Below, piece by piece: positions 31,188 to 40,260 of a DNA stretch of 64,000 nt. The DNA is from JBOZRQ01 sp050789255 (GTDB taxonomy: Bacteria; Bacillota; Sulfobacillia; Symbiobacteriales; Symbiobacteriaceae): NCBI GenBank assembly GCA_050789255.1, contig JBOZRQ010000040.1:1-64000 (forward strand), in the 5' to 3' direction. Positions within the stretch are counted from its first letter, which is position 1; each line of letters starts with the position of its first letter. A model generated the notes under the pieces. It worked only from the letters and a program-made list of their open reading frames with translations, was not told the origin of the DNA and made no database searches. The position numbers and the translations under genes were made by a program.

Positions 31188-32717
31188 CTACTCTTGGGTG
31201 GCGGCCACCTCGGCGGTGACGGGAGCGGGGGCAGGGGCAGGGGAGGCAGCGAGCTGCTTGACCTGATGCTCGAGGCCGGGGATGTTCCGCAGCAGCTCCT
31301 TGACGGAGAGGCCGGTCAGGGTCTCGACCATGGCGGGGGCCTGGGCCACTACCTTGGCGATCTCGCCCATGTAGCGGTTGACGCCCACCTCGCCGTCGCT
31401 GCCGGTGGAGAGGATCGTGACCTTGTCGATCTTGGAGAGCGGCTCCGCAGCGGCCCGCATGAGCTCGGGCAGGGCGGGCAGCATCTTGTCGAGGATGGCG
31501 GCCTGACCGAAGTGCTGGTAAGCCTCGGCCTTGACCTGCATCGCTTCGGCCTCGGCACGGCCCTTGGCCAGAAGGATTTCGGCCTCGGCGGTACCCTTGG
31601 CACGCACGACCTCGGCCTCGGCGGCGCCCTGCAGCTTCTTGATCTCGGCCTCGGCCTGACCGGCGGCCCGGGCGGCAGCAGCCTGGCCCTGAGCCTCGAT
31701 CTCGACCTTGCGGCGCTGCGCCTCGGCGATGGTCTCGACACGCTGCTTTTCGACCTCGGCCTGCTTCAGGACCGTAGCGATCAGTTCCTTCTCGCGCCGC
31801 AGGATTTCGGCTTCCTGCACCTTGACCTGCTCCATGCGCTCGACCTGCTGCACCTTGACCTGCTCGGCGATGACCTGCTGCTGCATGACGTTGGTCTGGA
31901 TGTCGTAGGCCTTGTCGGCCTGAGCCTGGGCTTTCTTGGTCTCGGCGTCATACGCTGCCCTCTTCAGCGAGAGATCACGCTGGGCTTCAGCCTGCTTGGC
32001 CTGGCTCTCGGTTTGCGCCAGAACGGTCTCCTGGTCGGCCAGAGCCTTGGCAACGGCCGCTTCCCGAACAGCCTGAGCCTTCTTGATCTCGGTGTCGCGC
32101 ATGGCCTCGGCGGCGGCAATCTCAGCCTGCCGCTTGATGCGCTCGGTGTCGGGGCGGCCCATGGCCTCGATATACTGGTTCTTATCCTTGATCTCCTTGA
32201 CGGTGAAGGAGATGACCTCCAGGCCCATCTTGGCCATATCGTCGGCAACGTTGGAGCGCATGCGGTCGGCGACCATCTCCGGCTCCTTGACGATCTGCTC
32301 GACCGTCAGCTGGCCGATGATGCCGCGCAGGTGGCCTTCCATGACCAGCTTCAGAACGCCGTGGCGCTCTTGCGGCGTCTTGGACAGGAACTGCTCGGCC
32401 GCCGTCAGGATCGAGTCGATGTCCGACTTGACCTTGATCTGCGAGACGGCCTCCACAGTCACAGCGACACCCTGTACCGTATAGAAGTCCTGCTGCGGGA
32501 TGACGTCAAAGGACATCAGTTCCAGCGACAGCTCCTGGGACGACTGGATCAGCGGCCACACAACCAGGCCGCCGCCCTTGGTGACCCGGGGCCCGCCAAA
32601 ACCATACACAATCAGTGCCTGGTTCGGGGGGACCTTGCGGTACATGGAGGCAACCACGCCCAACAACAGAAGAATCCCGACGACCGTGAGACCTGCAATA
32701 ATCATCCACGATTCCAT
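31188..32717 (-). CDS. floT: Flotillin-like protein (FloT/YuaG family)
   Basis: The 509-residue membrane scaffold organises liquid-ordered domains. It has one N-terminal hydrophobic segment (about 5-25), the SPFH/PHB domain (about 26-200, with V-P-P-N-Q-A-L-I-V-Y-G), then a long coiled coil very rich in Ala-Glu repeats (about 200-430) and a Pro/Ala-rich end. GGAGG precedes ATG 32717. The upstream gene encodes its usual partner, an NfeD-family protein, 17 bp away, as in Bacillus yuaF-yuaG. Confidence 0.93.
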   Translation of the reverse strand: MESWMIIAGLTVVGILLLLGVVASMYRKVPPNQALIVYGFGGPRVTKGGGLVVWPLIQSSQELSLELMSFDVIPQQDFYTVQGVAVTVEAVSQIKVKSDIDSILTAAEQFLSKTPQERHGVLKLVMEGHLRGIIGQLTVEQIVKEPEMVADRMRSNVADDMAKMGLEVISFTVKEIKDKNQYIEAMGRPDTERIKRQAEIAAAEAMRDTEIKKAQAVREAAVAKALADQETVLAQTESQAKQAEAQRDLSLKRAAYDAETKKAQAQADKAYDIQTNVMQQQVIAEQVKVQQVERMEQVKVQEAEILRREKELIATVLKQAEVEKQRVETIAEAQRRKVEIEAQGQAAAARAAGQAEAEIKKLQGAAEAEVVRAKGTAEAEILLAKGRAEAEAMQVKAEAYQHFGQAAILDKMLPALPELMRAAAEPLSKIDKVTILSTGSDGEVGVNRYMGEIAKVVAQAPAMVETLTGLSVKELLRNIPGLEHQVKQLAASPAPAPAPVTAEVAATQE

Positions 32718-32734
32718 GATTCACGAAACCTCCT

Positions 32735-33331
32735 TTACCGCTGATCCTGCTCGCTGAATTCCCGCAAGGGCTGAACGTAGGCGATCCCCTTCTCGTAGCG
32801 CATGATCACGACATCGATCCCCTTGGGAATGGCCATGCCGTCCACGCTGCGAGCGCCGCACACCATCCGGGAGCCGTTCAGGGTGTAGACAATCTCACCC
32901 GTGCCGCCCGCCCGAATGGGAACGGTGAGGCGCCCAACTGCACCCACGCGCTCGGCCCGGCCCATAGGGCGTTCGCCGCGCACGAGGAACCAGAGCCATT
33001 TGTAGATGAGCCACCCGGTGCCCAGCCCGCCTGCGCAGGCCAGGGGAATGGCAGCGAGATAGCCCGGCAGGCCCAGCCGCAAGCCCACGTACCCGACGCC
33101 GCCAAAGCCCATGAGGAAGGCGACAATCGTCTGGAAGTTGATCGGCGAGACCGTACTTACGTCGCCGTGCCCATGCCCATGCCCGTGGTCGGCTCCGCCG
33201 TGGCCATGGTCCATGCCGCCGACGTGTCCGGCGTGGCCATGGTCCAGACCGGCGTCGACGGCGCCCAGAAAGGCGGAGATCACCGTCAGGCCGAAGCCGA
33301 CGAAGAAGGTGTACAGAAAGACCGTCGTCAT
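32735..33331 (-). CDS. NfeD-family membrane protein with His-rich loop
   Basis: The 198-residue partner of flotillin (YuaF type) has three to four membrane spans and a C-terminal OB-fold domain (about 120-198, with V-G-A-V-G-R-L-T-V-P-I and G-S-R-M-V-C-G-A). Between the first and second spans lies an external loop with about twelve histidines in D-H-G-H/G-H-G-H repeats (roughly 29-57), which is not part of the NfeD pattern and may bind metal. ATG 33331 is chosen; GTG 33334 has slightly better spacing to GGAGGG. Confidence 0.85.
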   Translation of the reverse strand: MTTVFLYTFFVGFGLTVISAFLGAVDAGLDHGHAGHVGGMDHGHGGADHGHGHGHGDVSTVSPINFQTIVAFLMGFGGVGYVGLRLGLPGYLAAIPLACAGGLGTGWLIYKWLWFLVRGERPMGRAERVGAVGRLTVPIRAGGTGEIVYTLNGSRMVCGARSVDGMAIPKGIDVVIMRYEKGIAYVQPLREFSEQDQR

Positions 33332-33555
33332 CACGGGCAGGTCCCTCCTTTCGCTCACCTTTGCCCACTACACTTCTTAGAGCGAGCGACCCGCCCGTTT
33401 GGTTCAACCGACCTTCTAGTTAAGGGAATTGTAAAGAACTCGTAATGAAACGCCTCAGAGAGAGTAAGACCGGGGGTGCTATTACACACTAGTGCTCGCT
33501 GTAACCTCGGAGGTGCTTTGCCATCTACTATCTACCCCTTGGCCTGCTTACCCTG

Positions 33556-33996
33556 ATGCTGATTCCCTTGGTTGTTGACCGGCACCGGTTGTCGGGACTG
33601 CTCGTCTACGGGGCCTTTGCCTCCCTGCTTGCCACCGTCCAAGACAGCTTCGTCCTGTGGTATCCGTTATGGGAGTACCGTGACACCGGCCCCCTCAATA
33701 CGCACCCGGAGATCGCCATGCTCATAAGCCTCACCGCTGCACCGGTACTTGCCATGCGGTTTGCGCACGGCCTGACCCGCGCGGGCGGTGTTCCGTGGGC
33801 GCGCATCGCGAAGTTCACCTCGTTCGCGATGTTACCGGAGGTCGCCGGCCTCTTTCTGCAGCGCATTGTCTACCACCAGTGGTGGAACGTAGGGTTCTCG
33901 ATACTGGCCTACTTTCCGATCTGGCTCTCGCTTTGGGGCCTGCACGTGTGGCTGCACCGGCCAGCTCGCTCCGAACGGAGACCGGCGCGCAGTTAG
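33556..33996 (+). CDS. Membrane protein, CBO0543-like; true start probably upstream
   Basis: From the first ATG the product has 146 residues with four to five membrane spans and the W-Y-P-L-W-E-Y-R motif seen in clostridial CBO0543-type proteins. This start cuts the first span in half. The frame is open to 33505, and GGAGG at 33509-33513 sits 9 bases before an ATC codon at 33523, from which a complete helix (I-Y-Y-L-P-L-G-L-L-T-L-M) would be read. A non-AUG start is therefore likely. The stop overlaps that of the converging kinase gene. Confidence 0.65.
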   Translation: MLIPLVVDRHRLSGLLVYGAFASLLATVQDSFVLWYPLWEYRDTGPLNTHPEIAMLISLTAAPVLAMRFAHGLTRAGGVPWARIAKFTSFAMLPEVAGLFLQRIVYHQWWNVGFSILAYFPIWLSLWGLHVWLHRPARSERRPARS

Positions 33997-36497
33997 GCGC
34001 TCACAGCTGGCGGGACTACAGCGTCTGGAAGGGTTATGCTAAAGACCGAGCCGGTGCCGACCTCTGACTCTACGTGCACCGACCCGCCCATGCGTGTCGC
34101 CACCTCCCGCACGATCGACAGGCCGAGACCGCTGCCCCCGCCCTCCGCACGGCTCCGCGCCCGATCGACCTTGTAAAACCGCTCCCAGATCAGCGGCAAG
34201 TGTTCCGGGGCGATTCCGGCCCCGGAATCCTGCACACCAAGTCGGACGCCCCTGTCATGCGGTTCTGCGAAGAGGCGAATCTCCCCGCCGGAGGGCGTGT
34301 ATCGTACTGCGTTATCGAGAAAGGCCACCAGCACCTGCTCGATACGATCACAATCGGCTCGCACCCGAAGTTCCGGGCAGTCGTAGTGCAAGGTGATTCC
34401 CGCAGCCGCACACCGGAGCACCCAGCGTTCATGCATACCCTGCAGGAGAGAGCGCACGTCGAATTCCACGCGCTGAATCTCTGCCAGCCCGGCCTTCAAC
34501 TGGGAGAGCAGAAGAAGCTCATCGGTGAGACGACGGAGCCGGTGAATCTCAGCCAGAGCACGGTCATGGTACCGGGGGTAGTTCTCCGCGGGAATCAGCC
34601 CGTCACGCATGGCCTCCACCACCGCCGAGAGGGCCGCCAGCGGGCTGCGGAGTTCGTGGGAAGCTGAGGCGACGAAGCTTTCGCGGAGCTGTTCTACCTG
34701 CCTGCGCACCGTGACGTCCCGGGAGCAGGTCTGGAGTTGGTTGAACCGGCGCTCCGAATCGAACACGGCGCGGAAGTCCGTCTCCAGCCATACGTATTCA
34801 CCGCTCTTGTGCTGGACCTGGTAGGTACACCGCGGAGTCCCGCCGGTCCGAGCCTCATTTACGGCCTGAATCACGGCTGGTCGGTCACGTTCGTGAACAA
34901 GGGCAAACAGATCTGCCTCATTGTACTCCTCAGCGGTGAACCCCAAGATCGCCCGGCAGGACGGACTGATGTAGACGCACGTCCCGTGTGCATCATGGAG
35001 TGCGACGAGGTCACTGGTATTTTCGGCGACGATGCGGTAGAGCTCTTCTTGCTTTCGGGCGGCCGCCTCGGCGCGCCGTTGTGCAGTGAGGTCCTCTGCC
35101 TGGACGATGAAGTAAGAGCTTTCCCCGTGGGAATCATGAGCGTGGGTGACCGTCACCTGGCAACGGACGATCTCGCCATCTTTGCGAACGTAGCGCTGTT
35201 CGATGCGGAAGTATGGGAGCTCCCCCCGGTGCAGTCTCTCCGCGAGCAGCCGGTGGCCCTCCGCGTCATCAGGGTGGGTCACGTCGGCGAAGTTGACCTG
35301 AAGCAACTCCGCCTCCGTGTAACCAAGCAGGCAGCAGAAAGCCGCGTTGACCTGGAGAAAGCGCCCGTCAGGACTGGCCAAGGCCATGCCCACATTGGAA
35401 GGGCCAAAGGTCTCTGCAAACCGTTCCTGGGTATCTCTCAGCTCTCGGGTCACTTGAGCCACACGCTTCAGCGCACGCTCATGCCGGAGCATGTAGTACC
35501 CGAGCAGGAGTGACAGCAGCGAACCTGCGCTGAGGCCCCCAAAAAAGACCCGGCGCTCCACCGACTGACGCACCGCCGTCAGACTTCCGGGAAGCATGCT
35601 GGCATGCAGACGCCAGGTCCTGCCCCAGAGCTGAATCTCCCGGGCGCCGCTGCCACCGGTGCGGGCATCGTGCTCCTTGTTGAGGTCGAGCACCAGAAAC
35701 GACGACTCCTGCCCGACCTCCTCGACCTCAAGTGACAGGTGTTGCGACTGCACACCGCTGAGCGCCGATTCGACCAGCGAGGCGCTGTCGACAACCCCCA
35801 CCGCGAAACCGGTCAGCGCCTGGCGCCGGTCTGCTGTGGTGTCGAGAGGGATCGTGCCGTCATACACGGGAACCGCCAGGAAGAACCCCTTCTGGCGCTT
35901 GTCGCTAAACCTGTCAAAGGCGCCGGCCTCGCCGGTCTCCGCCGCTCTTTCCAGCTGGCTGTATGCCCCGGGGTCCGAGCCAAGGTCATAGCCAACGGCT
36001 GTCAGGTTACCTGTCCACGGCTCGTAGTCGTGCACGACAAAGTATTCGGGCCTGACACCGACCGGGAAGATCAGGAAGTTCGGGTGTCCCTTGGGGTGGA
36101 CATCCTGGTCACCCTTGACACTGGTCTCGTAGCGTGTGCGTTCGGCAGCGGTAACCCGGCGGACAAACACCATGCCGACCAGGCCCGGCGGTCCGTAACT
36201 GGCACGGGTCCGTCCCGCCAGTTCACGCCACTGGAGCCGTCCGGGCCAGCCGCCCTGAGCGGTCGCGGTGACCGCTCTCTCCACAGCCTGGAGGGCGGCT
36301 TCCATTCGGAGCGCGGCGTCCGTTTCCTCGCGCTGAAACTGGGAGACCTGCTCTGCTTCAACCACATCGCCCGTCATGCGGGCAGCCAGGTAGGAACCGA
36401 GCACGACCAGGACTACGACCACATACATAGCGGCATACCGCCTGGGCAAATGACTGCTCAAAAGCATGTAACCCCCCGAAAGAGGATTCGTCTTCAC
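33993..36497 (-). CDS. CHASE-PAS-PAS sensor histidine kinase
   Basis: An 834-residue membrane sensor kinase. Order: transmembrane helix (about 22-40), extracellular CHASE domain (about 85-265, with G-F-F-L-A-V-P-V-Y-D-G), second helix (about 317-338), PAS domain (about 365-480), second PAS (about 495-610), HisKA with S-H-E-L-R-S-P-L (phospho-His in this motif) and HATPase_c with N-A-V-R-Y-T, D-S-G-A-G-I and G-S-G-L-G-L-S. GTG 36497 follows AAAGGA; ATG at residue 11 also has a G-rich site. No response regulator is adjacent, so it is an orphan kinase. The ligand is unknown. Confidence 0.92.
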   Translation of the reverse strand: MKTNPLSGGYMLLSSHLPRRYAAMYVVVVLVVLGSYLAARMTGDVVEAEQVSQFQREETDAALRMEAALQAVERAVTATAQGGWPGRLQWRELAGRTRASYGPPGLVGMVFVRRVTAAERTRYETSVKGDQDVHPKGHPNFLIFPVGVRPEYFVVHDYEPWTGNLTAVGYDLGSDPGAYSQLERAAETGEAGAFDRFSDKRQKGFFLAVPVYDGTIPLDTTADRRQALTGFAVGVVDSASLVESALSGVQSQHLSLEVEEVGQESSFLVLDLNKEHDARTGGSGAREIQLWGRTWRLHASMLPGSLTAVRQSVERRVFFGGLSAGSLLSLLLGYYMLRHERALKRVAQVTRELRDTQERFAETFGPSNVGMALASPDGRFLQVNAAFCCLLGYTEAELLQVNFADVTHPDDAEGHRLLAERLHRGELPYFRIEQRYVRKDGEIVRCQVTVTHAHDSHGESSYFIVQAEDLTAQRRAEAAARKQEELYRIVAENTSDLVALHDAHGTCVYISPSCRAILGFTAEEYNEADLFALVHERDRPAVIQAVNEARTGGTPRCTYQVQHKSGEYVWLETDFRAVFDSERRFNQLQTCSRDVTVRRQVEQLRESFVASASHELRSPLAALSAVVEAMRDGLIPAENYPRYHDRALAEIHRLRRLTDELLLLSQLKAGLAEIQRVEFDVRSLLQGMHERWVLRCAAAGITLHYDCPELRVRADCDRIEQVLVAFLDNAVRYTPSGGEIRLFAEPHDRGVRLGVQDSGAGIAPEHLPLIWERFYKVDRARSRAEGGGSGLGLSIVREVATRMGGSVHVESEVGTGSVFSITLPDAVVPPAVSA

Positions 36498-36578
36498 AGA
36501 TTCCTTTTACGGTACCGTCTCTCCTTCGTGTTTGTCCTACAATTAAAACAATTTAACAAGAATGTTACTGACGAAGAA

Positions 36579-36611
36579 AGAGCCGCCGTGGCGAGAAGGC
36601 ACGGCGGCTCT
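36579..36611 (-). terminator. Intrinsic terminator after pullulanase
   Basis: A perfect 12-bp stem agagccgccgtg/cacggcggctct (36579-36590, 36600-36611), followed on the minus strand by ttcttcg. It touches the pullulanase stop codon. Confidence 0.8.
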
Positions 36612-36612
36612 G

Positions 36613-39117
36613 CTATTCGGTCTGGAAGAGGACCACCATCGAGATCCGGGGCACCGTAACCCTGCGGGAGACCACCTCAGTGATGCCGCCCACGTGCAGG
36701 TCCTTGGCAGCAACGGACCAGGCGCCCACGGGCACGGGAATCTCCACGGCCTCACGGTTTGGGTTGTAGACCACCATGATCCTGCGCCACGGGTCACCTC
36801 CTGCATGATCGTCCAGGAGGAAGGCCACCGTGTTTGGAGCCAGCCCTTCCAGAAAGGTCAGGTGGCGCTTCACCTGCTCGGCGGTACTCATCCGGAAAGC
36901 GGGGTGGGCCCGACGGAGCTGAGCGAGCCCTTGATAGTACCGGAAGGCGGCTTCGTACCTGGCCTTGCGGCTCCAGTCGAGCTGGTTCACGACGTCCGGC
37001 GCCCTGTAGGAGTTGTGGTGGCCGCCCTTGGTGCGCAGCATTTCCTCGCCGCCGTGCAGGAAGACCACACCCTGGCTGGTAAAGACAATCGCCTGTGCCA
37101 GCAGGTCCATGCGGATCCGATCCGCCTCCGTGTCGTGTGGGTTGCTGCGGGCGATCTTGTCCCACAGCGTCAAGTTGTCATGCGCCGAAACGTAGTTGAT
37201 CGATTCAGACGGGTGGAGGGCGAAGTCCGAGAGCCACCGGTCGTACTGGATGCTGCCAGCCACCCCCCGCTGAATGCTGGTGGTGAGCATGCCGGCGCCG
37301 GTGGCAAACCCCTTGTGCGTCCCATCGTTGTCACCCTTGATGGCGTTTCGGAAGTTGTCGTTGAAGACGCCAATGCCCAGCCCCTTCTGGTTCCCCTTTT
37401 GGAGCCGCAGGCTGTGCTCAAGCGGGCTGGCTCCGCCCGTCCATGGTTCGCCGCAGATCAGGATCGACGGGTCGATCTCGTTTAGGGCAGCTCGCACCTG
37501 CTTCATGGTCTCCACATCGTGCAGGGCCATCAGGTCGAAACGGAAGCCGTCCACTTTGTACTCCCGGGCCCAGAACCGTACGGAGTCCACGATGAACTTG
37601 CGCACCATAGGTTGCTCGGAGGCCGTTTCGTTGCCCGTGCCCGAGCCGTTCGAAGGCCTCCCGTCAGGATGGAAGCGGTAGTAGCAGTGGGGGGCGATTG
37701 ACTCAAACGGGCTGGCGCCCACGTAGGTATGGTTGTAGACCACGTCCATAACCACTCGGATTCCGTTCTGGTGCAGGGCCTGGACCATTCGCTTGAACTC
37801 TTTGATGCGGGCTGTCCCGTCCGGGTCGGTGGCGTACGAGCCCTCCGGGAGGTTGAAGTTCTTGGGATCGTAGCCCCAGTTGTACTGACCCGGGCGCCGT
37901 TCGTCCACGGAGGCGAAGTCGAACGACGGCATCAGCTGGACATGGGTAACCCCCAGCTCTTTGAGATGCTCCAGCCCGGTCTTCACCCCGTCCGGGCCGA
38001 CCGTGCCAAGCTCCGTAAACCCCAGGAACTTGCCCTTGTGCTTGATGCCGGAGTTGCTGTGCATGGACAGGTCCCGCATGTGGATCTCATAGATGATGGC
38101 ATCGGTCGGGGACTGAAAGGGGGGCCGGACGGTGCTCTCCCAGCCGGGAGGGTTGGTTTCGCTCAGGTCGACCACCAGCGCGCGGTTTCCGTTCACCCCG
38201 GCACCAATGGCGTAGGGGTCCATGATCTCCAGGCTGCACGAGTCGTTGGTGAGCCGGAAGGTGTAGTACTTGCCTTTCAGATCGCCGGGGACTTCAACTA
38301 CCCAGGTGCCGCCCCGGTCGGCTGTGAGGGGGTAAATCTGGGGGAGGCCTCCCTCAGGCGCCTCGTACAACAGCACGTCGACCCCGGAAGCGGCGGGCGC
38401 CCAGAGCCGGAACCCGGTGCCCGAGGCCTTATAGGTGTGGCCCAGGTCATCGCCATCATAGACAAACGCGGGATCGCCCAGCACGCCACGCTTGCGGACC
38501 CACGCCCCTTGGAAGAGCTCGTGCCCGAGAAAGTAGTCCCGGGTCACATCGGCATCTTCCGCCAGGGTGATGATTACCTCGCGGGTCCCTTCCCCCTCGG
38601 TGATCACAATGGGCACGTTCGAGGCGGGGTACCACTCCTGGCTGCCGCCCCGGTCCCAGGTAAACTTGAACTCGGCGCCGGAGGGGGGGACCTGGCCGGG
38701 TCCGGTGCCCGCGGCGGCCACCAGTTCGTACCGGGTTGCTGCTGGGTGCCACTTCATCCGCCAGGGGGCGGCGCCCTGGAAGTTGCCGTGCTGCGTGTTG
38801 CTCCAGCCGTTGAAGGGACCGGAAACGTACACCGCCGCGGTCCCATCGGCAGCAGTGGCTGGGAAGCCCAACTGGCCGGGCGCCAGCACGAATCGCACCT
38901 GCGTGCCGCCGTTGATCGGTTCGTAACCATTCCGAGGGAGGTTGCGGCGCCGGTTGTCCCGGACCGCCGCGATCTGCAAAGGCGGAGTGACGGTAAAGTC
39001 CTCGGTCTCGGTGCCCATCAGCACCAGGGCGCGGCTCAGCGTGGCCGCGATGGTGCGCCTGCTATCCAGATACGCCGCCTGGACCTTCGCTTGAATGTAT
39101 GAGATGGTCGCCTTCAC
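36613..39117 (-). CDS. pulA: Type I pullulanase (GH13)
   Basis: This intracellular debranching enzyme hydrolyses alpha-1,6 bonds in pullulan and limit dextrins. An N-terminal region and a CBM48-like module precede the GH13 barrel. Diagnostic motifs: Y-N-W-G-Y-D-P (type I signature), D-V-V-Y-N-H, G-F-R-F-D-L-M (nucleophile Asp), G-E-P-W-T (acid/base Glu) and S-A-H-D-N. No signal peptide is present. GTG 39117 gives about 834 residues; the frame stays open to a GTG at 39168, but that would leave only 50 bp to the divergent ldh gene. It probably works with the sugar importer at 60.8-64 kb. Confidence 0.93.
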   Translation of the reverse strand: MKATISYIQAKVQAAYLDSRRTIAATLSRALVLMGTETEDFTVTPPLQIAAVRDNRRRNLPRNGYEPINGGTQVRFVLAPGQLGFPATAADGTAAVYVSGPFNGWSNTQHGNFQGAAPWRMKWHPAATRYELVAAAGTGPGQVPPSGAEFKFTWDRGGSQEWYPASNVPIVITEGEGTREVIITLAEDADVTRDYFLGHELFQGAWVRKRGVLGDPAFVYDGDDLGHTYKASGTGFRLWAPAASGVDVLLYEAPEGGLPQIYPLTADRGGTWVVEVPGDLKGKYYTFRLTNDSCSLEIMDPYAIGAGVNGNRALVVDLSETNPPGWESTVRPPFQSPTDAIIYEIHMRDLSMHSNSGIKHKGKFLGFTELGTVGPDGVKTGLEHLKELGVTHVQLMPSFDFASVDERRPGQYNWGYDPKNFNLPEGSYATDPDGTARIKEFKRMVQALHQNGIRVVMDVVYNHTYVGASPFESIAPHCYYRFHPDGRPSNGSGTGNETASEQPMVRKFIVDSVRFWAREYKVDGFRFDLMALHDVETMKQVRAALNEIDPSILICGEPWTGGASPLEHSLRLQKGNQKGLGIGVFNDNFRNAIKGDNDGTHKGFATGAGMLTTSIQRGVAGSIQYDRWLSDFALHPSESINYVSAHDNLTLWDKIARSNPHDTEADRIRMDLLAQAIVFTSQGVVFLHGGEEMLRTKGGHHNSYRAPDVVNQLDWSRKARYEAAFRYYQGLAQLRRAHPAFRMSTAEQVKRHLTFLEGLAPNTVAFLLDDHAGGDPWRRIMVVYNPNREAVEIPVPVGAWSVAAKDLHVGGITEVVSRRVTVPRISMVVLFQTE

Positions 39118-39217
39118 CCCAAAATCATGCTTGGGTACATAGTCCCCCGGGTCACAAGGGTCATGCACGGTATGCAGCGGTCAGTCAAGTATGCAGAAAA
39201 TATGGGAGAGTGGCTTC

Positions 39218-40159
39218 ATGAAGGGCTCCAAGATCGTGCTCGTCGGCAGTGGCGCTGTGGGTTCCACGTTCGCCTATACAGTTTTGCTCCGGGGGCTGGC
39301 CAACGAGTTGGTCATCATCGATGCCAATCGTGACAAGGCCATGGGCGATGTACTTGACCTCAACCATGGCCTCATGCTGGCGAACCCGATCAAGATCACC
39401 GCCGGTGAGTACTCGGACTGTGCCGGCGCCGACATTATCGTGATCACCGCAGGGGCGGCGCAACGCCCCGGCGAGACCCGCATCGACCTGATGAACCGGA
39501 ACGTGGCGATCTTCGACTCGATCATCAAGCAGATTCTCACTTACAACACTGACGGCATCCTCCTGATCGCCACCAATCCGGTGGACATTCTCACGCAGGT
39601 GGCCCTGAAGCTCTCCGGCTGGCCGTCTCACCGGGTGATTGGGTCGGGGACGCTGCTCGACAGCTCCCGCTTCCGCTACCTGATCGCCGACAAGCTCGGC
39701 GTGGACCCCCGCAGCGTGCACGGGGTGATCGTCGGGGAGCACGGCGACACGGAGGTGCCGGTCTGGAGCGGCCTGAACGTGGCGGGGATCTCGCCGGACC
39801 AGACGCCCGCGAGCAGCCGCTGGCACCTGTCTGACGAGGACAAGCAGGAGATCTATGAAGAGACCCGTACCGCGGCTTACAAGATCATCAAGGCCAAGGG
39901 GGCGACCTACTTTGCGATCGCCCTGGCGCTGGCCCGCATCTGCGAAGCGATTCTGCGCAATCAGCGCTCGATTCTGCCGGTCTCCTCGTACATGCAGGAC
40001 TACCACGGGATCAGCGGCGTCTGCCTGGGAGTGCCCACGATCGTGGGGCGCCGGGGCGTCGAAGAGGTGATACCGCTGGAGCTCAATGCCGACGAACTTG
40101 ACAGGTTGGTGGCCTCAGCGAACACGCTGAAGAGTTTCCTCAGCGAGATCGGTTTCTGA
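39218..40159 (+). CDS. ldh: L-lactate dehydrogenase
   Basis: The enzyme reduces pyruvate to L-lactate with NADH. The 313-residue product has G-S-G-A-V-G-S (10-16), the NAD-selecting Asp in I-I-D-A-N (33-37), A-Q-R-P-G-E-T-R (81-88; Gln82 marks LDH rather than malate dehydrogenase) and the catalytic His175 in G-E-H-G-D-T-E. ATG 39218 follows GGGAGAG. It is divergent from pullulanase with a very short shared upstream region. Confidence 0.93.
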   Translation: MKGSKIVLVGSGAVGSTFAYTVLLRGLANELVIIDANRDKAMGDVLDLNHGLMLANPIKITAGEYSDCAGADIIVITAGAAQRPGETRIDLMNRNVAIFDSIIKQILTYNTDGILLIATNPVDILTQVALKLSGWPSHRVIGSGTLLDSSRFRYLIADKLGVDPRSVHGVIVGEHGDTEVPVWSGLNVAGISPDQTPASSRWHLSDEDKQEIYEETRTAAYKIIKAKGATYFAIALALARICEAILRNQRSILPVSSYMQDYHGISGVCLGVPTIVGRRGVEEVIPLELNADELDRLVASANTLKSFLSEIGF

Positions 40160-40172
40160 TCGGTCATGTAAC

Positions 40173-40212
40173 GTCCCCATCTGCGCCGCCAGGCCGGATG
40201 GGACTTTCTTTT
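40173..40212 (+). terminator. Intrinsic terminator after ldh
   Basis: gtccccatc/gatgggac (40173-40181, 40196-40203, one bulge) is followed by tttctttt. Confidence 0.65.
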
Positions 40213-40220
40213 GTGTTGCG

Positions 40221-40232
40221 GTATAAATATAC
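40221..40232. promoter_or_regulatory. AT-rich dyad upstream of the MpaB-like gene
   Basis: GTATA-AA-TATAC is a perfect palindrome about 40 bp before the MpaB-like coding region. It resembles half of an ARG box, but the TTGCAT -35 and the second box are missing. It may be an operator or part of a promoter. Confidence 0.35.
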
Positions 40233-40260
40233 TAGTTTGTACATAAAGTGTGCCGACTCT

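Noticed and set aside
39160..39200. ARG-like TATGCA half-sites upstream of ldh
   Set aside because: Three scattered ATGCA words do not form a TGCATA-NN-TATRCA palindrome, and the promoter spacing is absent.
40216..40250. Sixth ARG box pair before the MpaB-like gene
   Set aside because: GTATAAATATAC is palindromic, but the TTGCAT -35, TGCATA half-sites and a second box at 20 bp are missing.
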